This document shows positions 55,640 to 64,000 of a stretch of DNA of 64,000 nucleotides, piece after piece. Numbering within the stretch: the first letter of the stretch is position 1; the number at the start of each line of letters is the position of its first letter. Under the pieces are notes generated by a model that did no database searches, was not told where the DNA came from, and was given only the letters and a program-made list of their open reading frames with translations. Made by a program: the position numbers and the translations under genes. The DNA is from Papaver somniferum (lineage: Eukaryota; Streptophyta; Magnoliopsida; Ranunculales; Papaveraceae): assembly GCF_003573695.1 (NCBI RefSeq), contig NW_020650859.1:2418001-2482000 (forward strand), given 5' to 3'.

Positions 55640-56320
55640 CATAATAGTACCAGTGAAAAGAAAAGCAAAGGAGTTGGTATTATTCGGCCCTGATGCCCGC
55701 ATTCTCTGATAATCAAAAAAGAATCAACATAAAACACAATAAATCACAAAGCCCACGAAATTGTCTCACATTTTAAATTACTGCTAACCAAGGAAATGTT
55801 GAATAATACCAATGAAGGACGTTGATGAGGAATAACTCCTTTCAATATCAGGTCTAGCTCCTCGAAATGCATAACTCATTGTTGCTACAGCAGAAAGTTG
55901 AATATATATACTTATAAAATGCAGATACGTTTCAGAACAATCTATAATAATAATCTGAGCAAGAAATTGTAACAATTTGACTTAGGTCAGGTACTAGTAC
56001 CAGAAGTTGTGTAAGGTTTGAATCCCCATTAAGGGTAAGCTATAATTTTCTTTCTTTCTAGGAATGTAAACTCTAATAATTACACAACATTGCAACCTAC
56101 TAAGTTGACTCAATTTGATCAAGAAATCAACCCTGAAATCCCACATGCATTCAAGTGAAAATTGAAAACTATATCTTATTATTACAACAAAGAACTAAGA
56201 AATGGAGCAGAAAACTCAAAAAATAAATGAATACTTACGTAATCAAGAAGTTGATCCCCAAATCTTCATAAACCCCAAATCTTCTTTGTTTGGTATTCTG
56301 GTTTTGCTTCTGAAATAAGA
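55640..56320 (-). pseudogene. SDIR1-like RING E3 ligase gene, 5' end only
   Basis: On the minus strand a leader exon (about 56320-56239) ends in GATTACGTAAGT; a 284-bp intron (56238-55955) ends TTGCTCAG; the next exon has ATG 55879 and encodes MSYAFRGARPDIERSYSSS and TSFI, then a donor GTATTATTC. Exon 55705-55640 follows TTATCAG and encodes RMRASGPNNTNSFAFLFTG. Plant SDIR1 proteins begin MSFVFRGxRxDxExGF ... MRVHGARPVNSNSLAFLVTV, so order and spacing fit. The two coding exons do not join in frame (phase 1 to phase 0), and the gene is cut off in the first membrane helix; the RING domain is absent. SDIR1 is an ER-membrane E3 ligase of ABA and salt responses; this piece cannot act as one. Confidence 0.58.
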
Positions 56321-56559
56321 CTCTTTTATTACTGTGGGTGACGCATACGTGGCAGAGAGAAACTCTCTTCGGGTGAATTTTGATGAAAAATATTTAATCG
56401 TAGGATGAAAATGGCATACGCCGACACTCAGTAATGGGGCACACAGGTGTCAATACCGAGAAGACAAAGTGGGCCCCATTTCTTATCATGTTTCGCACAA
56501 AAATGCCGGGTTTTCTAGGTTTTTTATTGTTGTCTATTAATTTGGGAAAAAAAGTCCTA
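56321..56559 (-). promoter_or_regulatory. Presumed promoter remnant of the SDIR1-like gene
   Basis: This is the single-copy sequence upstream of the SDIR1-like leader, containing a G-box-like ATACGTGGCAG (56347-56357), a plausible ABA-response core. It ends at the border of the right arm (about 56560), where repeat-element sequence begins. Function inferred from position only. Confidence 0.35.
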
Positions 56560-59147
56560 TTATGATAGGTATTCGACTTCCTGCTAGAATTTGGGTTTCC
56601 ATAAAATTATACGTTGTCATGTCCTTATTAAAACGATCGTTTCACAAAATTCAAAAAAAGCCTATTTCGGTCAATAGAAAATGAGGGTTTCTTTACCGTT
56701 TAACGTGGGAGCTTTATTTATCTAGGCCTTTACGACTTTAGATGAAAAATAACTTCGTGACTTGTAGATGTCAAAATCCCAGAAATCGATTTGATGATAT
56801 TATTCCAAAATTCACAAGAGGGAATAATCGTTTGGTCCTTTTTTAGATAGTTCCAAGTTTGTTTGGTCGTTTAGAACAACCACAGTGGACGAGTAAAATT
56901 ATAAATACGGTCCAGAAACGAGACACAGTCAAATCTCGAAGTATATTTGGTCCCAAATCCAGACCAAAACCTAATTTAGTCAAATATACGTTTGTTAATA
57001 GGTGTTTATATAATGTCCGCCTCATAACAGGCGTTTATATAATGTCAACCTCATAACAAGTGTGTATATAATGTTCGTTTCGGTGGAACGTTGGTATAAT
57101 GTACACCCGATTAGGCGTGTATATAATGCTAGCCTCATAACAAGCGGGGATTTCAATTTCACGCAATGAAATGTGTATATAATGTTCATCCTGATTAGGC
57201 GTATATATAATGTTCGCCTATTAAAGGATTCAGATGGCCAAGGATATCAAGGACTGCTTGGATAATTATAGGTGCTCTCATAGGAATAATTTACTGTTAT
57301 ATTATTATGGTGGCTACTGCAATCTTGATTTTTATTGTGGTATTTCCATTTGATTTTAGTATTTTTTTAGCTCTAGCTAAATAAATTAGCATAAGGTTTA
57401 GGATTGATTAGTTTTATCTTTAAACATCTGAAATATTTGTATAAGTTTTGAATCCGGGTCAATTAGTTTCTTAGTAGCCACCATGCAGGCGAACTTATAT
57501 TGTCCGCACCACTACAGCCGAGCATATAATATACTCTCGACACAGGCGGACATTATAACTCTGCACCATCAGACGTACGTATTAGTTGCGTCTGTTTTTG
57601 GGACGTTAATTATACACATGCGCCACACTCGGCGTTTGTGAAGTGTCCGCTCAACATCGGGCGTAATGTGTATATACACTCCACCCAGGCGTGCTTAATG
57701 CCTACGCCCCTCAGCAAATGAATATTATACTCCCGCTCAACTAAATGTACTCCAGCACCGTAGCGTGAAACTACATACTAAACTCAAATTTGATCATTTT
57801 TTTTTGGTCTTTGATCTTTGATTTTGATCGTACCATTGCAGTTACTCTAGTAAAACGCGTTTCCTGATTGGTCCATAATCATTTGAAAATAAGAAATGGA
57901 CAAAAATATTATTCCGTACTATTTTAGCATTAATTTTCGTAACTTTTCTATTTCCATAATTATTTGAGTTCATGCTCTTTGATGAACTCTATACTTTTTT
58001 TTTTATTGTAGCAGTTGATTCTGTTTGATAAACTATCAAGTGTTTGGTAATGCTTTTTGTAGATTCGAGTTCATTCATAAAATTAAACACACAACAAAAA
58101 TTCATTGATATGATCAAACATACTTCATTCTTAAAAATCAGAGTTCATTCGTCAAAATGAACACCCGGTCAAAGTTCATTATTATGAACAAAAATTAGAG
58201 CTCATTCGTCAAAATGAATACCCAATCAAGTTCAATATTATGAACAAAAATCAAAGTTCAAATGAACACTCAATCAAAACTCATTATTAAATAAAAATTC
58301 ATTTTTTTCAAATGAACACCCAATAAAAGTTCCTTATTATAAACAAAAATTAGAGTTCATTCGTCAAAATGAACACCCAATAAAAGTTCATTACTATTAA
58401 AAAAAATCAGAGTTCATTCGTCAAAATGAACACCTATCAAAAAAAACATAATTCAAACCTAGAACAAAGTTCATTCTTTAACATGAAACCATACAAACTA
58501 ACAGAGTTCATTCTTTTGAATGAACACCTAATAATTCAAGATCTAAAAAAGAGTTCGTTCTTTAACATGAACGTACAACAAAAATCCATAAAAATTGAAA
58601 GTTCATTTGAAATCAAAGAACAAATATCATAAAAACGTAAATCTTCATCTTATTCATCGTCTTCATCATCTCCAATAACAACGGCAACAAAAGATAAAAG
58701 AAAAAAAAAACCAGAAAATCTTCATCATCTTCAACCACAACAACAACAATAACAACAAAAAAACGTAAACATATGCATCCTCTTCATCATCATCGTCTTC
58801 CTCATCATCATCATCGTCGTCTTCATTATCAACTTTCTTCGTAAGAAAAAAAAAAGAAGAGAAGAAGAAGAAACAGAGAGAGGAAGTATATTTGGGGAAA
58901 AAAGAGAAAACAAATTCTAAGATGATTCCCTTCTATCTTAATAATTGAGTACTATATATATGGTGCACCAAAAGGGTATTTCTGCCATTACCAAATGACA
59001 ATTACGTCATTCATGACGTCATCCCGCGTGGGTATTGTCCACGTAGGGCCAAACAATAATTTATATGACCAAACAGTAATATATATTTTAGAAAAAGACC
59101 AAATAAATAGTTGACTGAGTCAACTGGACCAAATGAACTCTAGTATA
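56560..59147. mobile_element. Unclassified repeat-array element (right arm copy)
   Basis: Counterpart of 24341-27085. In order: TTTGGTCC/GTTTGGTC words near 56835 and 56985; TATAATGTTCGCC-type units (56990-57220 and 57480-57720); a central stretch 57220-57380; a GTTCATT array (58075-58570); a CATCATCATC tract (58640-58830); and GGACCAAATGAACTC near 59130. In the centre, the + frame from about 57222 reads RISRTAWIIIGALIGIIYC then a second hydrophobic run (VATAILIFIVV); this hydrophobic frame is mostly kept in the other arm, so it may be a captured membrane-protein scrap. No transposase. Confidence 0.5.
58075..58570. repeat. Array of GTTCATT / AATGAAC motifs (right arm)
   Basis: Mirror of 24905-25455: GAGTTCATTCGTCAAAATGA recurs at 58142, 58350 and 58411, with related GAGCTCATTCGTCAAAATGA at 58199 and GTTCATTCTTTAACATGAA at 58471. 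Confidence 0.85.
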
Positions 59148-59468
59148 TTATTTTTTTAGAACAAGCGGCCTCACAATATAAATACCCCACTTCGCAAAGG
59201 GTCGCACACTTAGTACTGAATTCAGAGTTGTAGCTGAAGCATGAATTTTCTTTTCATATCGCTGACATTCTTCGCACCTTGTAGCAATTTTCTTCCCATC
59301 GTCATGCATGTAAGGCCAGAAATAACCTTGAACTTTAGCTTTTTGTGCCAAAGATCTTGTCCCACCATGGTTTCCCTCATCTCCGTAATGTATAGATTTT
59401 AGAATCTCCATGCCCTCTTCTGGCGACAAATATCTTAGCAATGGACCTAGGTAAGATCGTTTGTACAT
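59148..59468 (-). mobile_element. Ty3/gypsy integrase zinc-finger fragment (right arm)
   Basis: The minus frame has YLSPEEGMEILKSIHYGDEG, NHGGTRSLAQKAKVQGYFWP, CEECQRYEKKIHASATTLNS and RPFAKWGIYIVRPLV, then ends at the array element. Unlike the left arm copy, it keeps the PYMHDDGKKI segment. It is zinc-binding domain only; the first catalytic Asp (D in GIDIV) reads Tyr here. Confidence 0.78.
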
Positions 59469-60414
59469 GATTCCTTCATGATCATCTATGCGCCAAAACT
59501 ATTTCTATGCGCCAACAGCACACCCAATAATTATTTTTATCTATTTGTCGAAGACATTATAATCTGAAAGAAAAGATTCATTTAAGAAGATATAACATGA
59601 TGTAAAGTTTTCACCAATCCTAACTTAGAACTCACATAAATTCTCTTCGCTCAATACCTCTTTAATTATCAGATATTACATTCTCTTCTTACATACTCTC
59701 TTGCCCGTTATATAGGAAATTACATAATAAGTGGCAGATAATATATATAGTGGATTACAACTAATAAAGCCTTCTTTCTCTCATATTATTTCAGATATCT
59801 TTACACGATCTTATCTTTTGTCAACACACTGATATTAATAAGTCAAACTTCTCCTGGTAGATGATATCACACTTCTCTTATGAACCTTGTCATTTTCGAC
59901 TATTATATGGGCAAAAAATTGATCCTTGAATAAAGCAAGATGATTCCCGACATTTTTTAATCAAATAAAGTAAGATGATTTCATCTCTACCAGAATCATT
60001 CTTATATGGATTCAGCTGCAAATCATATCTCGTCCAGTCAAAAAGTTAAGAAGATCTTGGACCTGATGATTTAGAATGTTGAAATGAACTTAGTGAAGTT
60101 CTGCTTTATGTTTTCCATTCAGTAGAGCTGAATAAGTAACAGAGTTCATGATTAAGTTCACCCATTTTTGTTGAACACCAAGCTTAGGCATAGCCTTGTC
60201 CAATAGTTGAGTTGTGCTTTACACAACCTGTTGGCTCAGCTTAGCGCCTTGAATAAAGTTAGCCAGGTGCGGAAACCATCTTGTCATTTTCGACTATTAT
60301 ATGAGCAAAAAACTGATCCTTGAATAAAATTTCCGGACAATTTTTAATCAAATAAAATTCATTTTTCTGCCCTCATCATAGTTTGAGCTTTCAATGAAAT
60401 ACAAACTGGTGGTA
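59469..60414 (-). other. RLP copy 4 3' flank with LINE fragment
   Basis: This is the inverted equivalent of 22788-24043, including the LINE scrap at 60114-60209 (minus; PKLGVQQKWVNLIMN-like, with small differences from the left copy). No gene. The phrase TTGTAATCCACTATATATA (minus strand, about 59740-59760) is the empty site of the left-arm CACTA MITE. Confidence 0.6.
60114..60209 (-). mobile_element. LINE reverse-transcriptase fragment (right arm)
   Basis: Counterpart of 22992-23099. The minus strand encodes AMPKLGV, KWVNLIMN and SALLNG in the order seen in plant LINE RT before the RQGDP box. Truncated on both sides. Confidence 0.5.
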
Positions 60415-63324
60415 TTATAATGATTCTCTTTGAATACATCTTATGATCACAGCTACAATAGAATCGATAAATCTCCAATATGGAAACCACCATTTCTCCT
60501 TTTTTATAAGCATCACAAAGAATAGACCCCAAAATCCCAATATAAACCCCAAAGAAATAATACTATACAATATCAATTTCTCATTTGTATCTTCTTGGTA
60601 ATTTTCTTGATCATCTTCTCGATCGTCTTTTTTATCGTCTTCTTCCACTTCACAAACATTCTTTGTAGGTTCTCCACACAATAATGCATTCCCAACAAAA
60701 GACCATCCATCACCACCCAACGTGCTAAAGTGAATCCCTTTTGGAATTTCACCACTCAACTCATTGTAAGATAGGTTAAAAACCCCAAGAGAGTCCAGTG
60801 ATGTTAACGATTGTGGGATTTTCCCGGATAGTCTATTGAAACTTAAGTCCAGGGAAGCTAACTTAGACATATCTCCAATATTCGCAGGTATGCTACCCGA
60901 AAAATGATTGTGGGACAAATTGAGCCTTGCAAGTCCGCTTAACCGACCTATCTCTGTTGGAATGTTACCATCAAGCATGTTCCAAGACAGATCCAATCCC
61001 GAGGTATAAGTGTATATTCTTTCAAATTGCAACATGATCCCATTGATCACCATCTGCAATTGAATTCCATACACATCCATAAGATATTGAGATGCGCCTG
61101 TTAAATTCATCCAGTAGCCTCCTAATTGCTTAGGAATATGGCCGGAGAAATTGTTGTGCGATAAATCCAAAATTTGCAGTTGGTTCAAATTTTGAATTTC
61201 ATCAGGAATTGATCCATTGAACTTGTTTGACCTTAAAGAAATGATACTTAAGAGAGAGTGTTGTGCACCAAATAGTGCCGTTGGTATATTTCCTTCGAAT
61301 TGGTTATTCGCTAAGTTAAGAACTACCAATGAAGGGAGTTTACCGATGAAGTTGAGAAGAGTACCATCGAGATAGTTGTCCTGCAGTTGAAGATATCCCA
61401 ATGATTCTAACTTTTCAATCTCATTTGGAACATTTCCTGTGAGATTATTGCTCCCAAGGTTTAGTGATTGAAGATCTTTACAATACCCTAAGGTATTTGG
61501 TATAACCCCTGAGAATCTGTTGTTTGAGAGGTCAACTATTTGAAGAGAAGATCGTGAACTTTTTGAACATATAGAAGAGGGAATTGAACCCGAAAGTTGA
61601 TTTCCAGCTAGATTGATGGTGTAACAATTAGATAGTCTTTTTCCAACTTCTATTGAGATTTTACCACTGAGTGTATTATTTGATACATCAAATGAAGCGA
61701 GATTTTTGAGTTTTGAGATACAAGAAGGAATAACTCCTGTCAGGTTATTATGAGACAAGTCAAAATTCCAAAGATGACTCAATTTACAGATGAAAGTAGG
61801 GATGGATCCTTTTAGATTGCAAGAATTCAAAGACAAATACTCTAGTTTGAATTTAGAGTACAAACTGATATTTTGATCTATACCTACCGTAAGCCTATTT
61901 GAGCTCAGATCTATGGCCATTAGATTTAGATCGTTAATCAGAGATTTCAATGAAACGCTTCCCTCAATTGAGTTATTATTGACATAAAAAAACCTAAGGT
62001 TATGAAGATTCGATATGCAACTTGGTATGGTTCCTGTTATATTATTACTTCCTAAATCAAGTTCTCGAAGAGAAATGAGCTCACATATTGAACCTGGTAT
62101 GGGACCTTGGAAATTATTGCGAGACAAGTCGAGATTGGTTAGGAATTTTAGGTTGGATATTGAATTTGATATGGGACCTTGGAATTTATTGCCAGACAAG
62201 TGGAGATTGGTTAGGAGCTTTAGACTGTAGATCCAAGAAGGCAAAGATCCTTGAATTGAACAACCAGCGGCATCAAGACTGACCAACATCGGTGCATTTG
62301 AAATTGATCCGCTTATATTAGTATTTGATATGCTAAGTTTTTGAAGCTTAGGCCACTGATGTTGAAACATCCTAGTTAGATCAGGATTAAGACTAGGATT
62401 ATGACTAACATCGAGCACTTTCAGCTGAGGAAGATAAGGTACAGAACCTTGTAATCCACAACCATACAAGTCGAGATTAGAAAGTGAAGTTAAATTCGCA
62501 AGTTGTACTGGGATTCGGGAATTGAGTGAATTAGAATTCATATTAAGAGAAGATAGAAAAGAAAGATTGTGAAAATTGGGAATAGTTGTGCTAGATATAT
62601 TACACCTTGAGAGATCAAGATCTCTGAGATTGGAAAGATGAGATATATGCTCACCCAAAATTTCTTGTGAAAATGTATATAGATCAATACCACTCAAATT
62701 TAACACCTGTAAATTAACTAACCCTCTCACCCATTTTACAGATGATGGTTGTAAGTTCAAATTCTCAGATAAATCAAGGTAATGTAGAGATGAAAGGTTG
62801 TTGAATTGTGTTGAAATTGATGAACCAATGTTGGAGTAGGAGAGATCAAGATGAGAAAGTTTTGTTAGATTGGAAAGCTGGAGCGGAATTTGTGTTCCCT
62901 GGAAATCGTTGTAGGAAAGATCAATATACTCGAGATGAGGAATTCTAAAGAGGGAAGGAGGGAAGTTACCTGTTAGTGAAATGTTTCGTCCATCGAATGT
63001 GACTGAACGTTCTCTGAGGTAATTTTCATAGACTGTGTTTCGAAGACTGACGGAGATGACCCGAAAAGAGTCATATGAACATCCAACTCCATACCAATTA
63101 CAGCAATTTTGATGTTGGTAGCTATCTTCCCATGATGCCAAACGATTTGCAGGATCAATCAAAGAGAATTTGAAATCAAGGAGAGCACTTCTATCCTGTT
63201 CATGACATCCATGACAGGTTAGTGGAAATTCAGTGACGCTGATCAATAAACAGAACAAAAAATGAAGATTGATGACAAGGAGACGAAATGATGTCATTTG
63301 AGTAGCCTTATTGAATGAATTCAT
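60415..63324 (-). CDS. LRR receptor-like protein (RLP), intact, 969 aa
   Basis: Start ATG 63324 (MNSFNKATQM); the longer frame to 63345 begins with TTG and is not used. Residues 13-31 are a hydrophobic signal peptide. The LRRNT cap (about 37-85) has CHEQDRSALLDFKFSL and the paired Cys NCCNW (74-75). Roughly 30 LRRs of the plant extracellular type follow (LxxLxLSxNxxxGxIP). A non-LRR island (about 745-790, GGYWMNLTG to GIMLQFERIYTYTSGLDLSW) precedes the last LRRs. After NALLCGEPTKNVC comes an acidic stretch (about 892-916), one membrane helix (about 917-940) with the GxxxG motif GFILG, and a 29-residue basic tail without kinase. This is the RLP/EIX2/Cf layout: a plasma-membrane immune or developmental receptor that needs a SOBIR1-type kinase partner. 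Ligand unknown. Intronless, as usual for RLPs. Confidence 0.95.
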   Translation of the reverse strand: MNSFNKATQMTSFRLLVINLHFLFCLLISVTEFPLTCHGCHEQDRSALLDFKFSLIDPANRLASWEDSYQHQNCCNWYGVGCSYDSFRVISVSLRNTVYENYLRERSVTFDGRNISLTGNFPPSLFRIPHLEYIDLSYNDFQGTQIPLQLSNLTKLSHLDLSYSNIGSSISTQFNNLSSLHYLDLSENLNLQPSSVKWVRGLVNLQVLNLSGIDLYTFSQEILGEHISHLSNLRDLDLSRCNISSTTIPNFHNLSFLSSLNMNSNSLNSRIPVQLANLTSLSNLDLYGCGLQGSVPYLPQLKVLDVSHNPSLNPDLTRMFQHQWPKLQKLSISNTNISGSISNAPMLVSLDAAGCSIQGSLPSWIYSLKLLTNLHLSGNKFQGPISNSISNLKFLTNLDLSRNNFQGPIPGSICELISLRELDLGSNNITGTIPSCISNLHNLRFFYVNNNSIEGSVSLKSLINDLNLMAIDLSSNRLTVGIDQNISLYSKFKLEYLSLNSCNLKGSIPTFICKLSHLWNFDLSHNNLTGVIPSCISKLKNLASFDVSNNTLSGKISIEVGKRLSNCYTINLAGNQLSGSIPSSICSKSSRSSLQIVDLSNNRFSGVIPNTLGYCKDLQSLNLGSNNLTGNVPNEIEKLESLGYLQLQDNYLDGTLLNFIGKLPSLVVLNLANNQFEGNIPTALFGAQHSLLSIISLRSNKFNGSIPDEIQNLNQLQILDLSHNNFSGHIPKQLGGYWMNLTGASQYLMDVYGIQLQMVINGIMLQFERIYTYTSGLDLSWNMLDGNIPTEIGRLSGLARLNLSHNHFSGSIPANIGDMSKLASLDLSFNRLSGKIPQSLTSLDSLGVFNLSYNELSGEIPKGIHFSTLGGDGWSFVGNALLCGEPTKNVCEVEEDDKKDDREDDQENYQEDTNEKLILYSIISLGFILGFWGLFFVMLIKKEKWWFPYWRFIDSIVAVIIRCIQRESL

Positions 63325-64000
63325 GGCTAATTGATAACTAATCAAATGTGCAGAATGTTCACTGGTATGGAGTGGTATTTAAAGTCTAGAGCTTGACTTG
63401 GGTAGTCATACATGAAATTATTTTTCTGTGTAGGTAACGTCACTATGATGTTACCTAGCAGTAGTGTCCATTTACAATGAGTGGACATGATTGATATTTG
63501 TGTTTGATAAAGTTTCTTTTAGAGATAAGATCTGAGATTTCGAGTGGACATGTTTGATTTGAAGACTTACAGGTGCAGTCAATGGAGGGAAACATGTATC
63601 ATCATACTAATGGGGTCGGATATACTATTCTCTTGCGTAAAGAGAAGGATATCCTAATGAGCATTTTCTTCCACATTTATTTTCCAACAAACCGACAAAT
63701 TGGGATAGAAAGTTTGTGGCACAAATCATCCCGATAAGAATAAGTCCCTACTCCGAGTCTCCATTTTTAAGTTTGATTCTTTTTTCGAGAGGACTACTAG
63801 TGTACAAAATCAACCGCTATGGTCAATGAATATGTTTGAAGGGATTGTGAACTGAAATACGTATTTTCTAATCCGTTAGTAATTTTGAAGGCTAAATTAA
63901 AATTGAAGTATGTCAAGGGGAATGTGGGGGCAGTTGGTCTCATGGCCTATGGTGGTAGCACTTGAATAAGTTTTCAGTTCTTTAACCCAAGAAAGTCGAG
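63325..64000 (-). promoter_or_regulatory. 5' flank and promoter of the intact RLP
   Basis: On the minus strand, TTTAAATA (63383-63376) lies 52 bp upstream of the ATG and is a good TATA candidate. A TTGACT W-box core is at 63393-63398 (+ strand). TAGGTAAC (63431-63438) and GTTACCTA (63450-63457) form an inverted repeat around an ACGTCAC/GTGACGT core. All three elements are recognisable in the flanks of RLP copies 2 and 3. The rest of the block to 64000 is the duplicated flank shared with 19440-19800 and 35990-36340. Confidence 0.55.

Larger units (their letters stand above)
56560..64000 (-). repeat. Right arm of the large inverted duplication
   Basis: Reverse-complement counterpart of 19070-27085, continuing past the window edge. 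It contains the array element, gypsy scrap, 3' flank with LINE scrap, the intact RLP gene and its 5' flank. It lacks the CACTA MITE found in the left arm and shows that insertion's empty site. Confidence 0.85.

Noticed and set aside
58731..58913. Met-rich minus-strand peptide in the right arm (and 24664-24852 in the left)
   Set aside because: This is translation of a GATGATGAAGA-type low-complexity tract within the array element; the arms do not keep a common frame.

Overview
This window looks like nuclear DNA of a flowering plant, most likely a eudicot. It is AT-rich, coding density is low, genes have GT-AG introns, there are Ty1/copia and Ty3/gypsy retrotransposons plus CACTA and hAT elements, and the recognisable genes are plant families (receptor-like proteins, a ZIP metal transporter, and pieces of rhomboid, ABCB and SDIR1-type genes). 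The species cannot be fixed from the sequence alone.

The backbone is a small cluster of leucine-rich-repeat receptor-like protein (RLP) genes in several states of decay. A diverged, truncated copy lies at the left edge (1-1147, +). Three close copies follow: 20054-22787 (+, two frameshifts and an internal deletion), 37674-42042 (+, nonsense codons and an LTR-element insertion) and 60415-63324 (-, intact, 969 aa). The first and third of these close copies sit in the arms of a large inverted duplication (about 19070-27085 and 56560-64000). Each arm holds the RLP gene, its upstream flank, a LINE scrap, a gypsy integrase scrap and a repeat-array element. A further orphan piece of the RLP 3' flank with the gypsy scrap lies at 54285-55615.

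Left part (1-19 kb): RLP fragment, a CACTA end, a complete non-autonomous LTR retrotransposon with 5-bp target duplication and a 66-bp tandem array (1661-6562), a long gene-free repeat region with an array of TGCATAAC/GTTATGCA palindromes invaded by a 690-bp hAT element, a decayed copia element (14.3-16.6 kb), and the N-terminal piece of a rhomboid-like gene.

Middle (27-56 kb, the spacer between the arms): a ZIP zinc/iron transporter gene (27877-33557) split by a whole copia element with exact GATAC target duplication and also carrying an early stop; two terminal exons of an unidentified coiled-coil gene; the second close RLP copy; an ABCB6/20-like fragment fused to its 3' end; a TIR element carrying an array of GTTCGGC/GCCGAAC motifs; a third copia remnant; a 2.1-kb hAT-like element; and the first exons of an SDIR1-like RING E3 gene cut off at a breakpoint with filler DNA.

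Only the RLP at 60415-63324 looks able to encode a full protein. The rest reads as an evolving disease-resistance-type locus in which duplication, inversion, transposon insertion and capture or truncation of unrelated genes have produced a mosaic.
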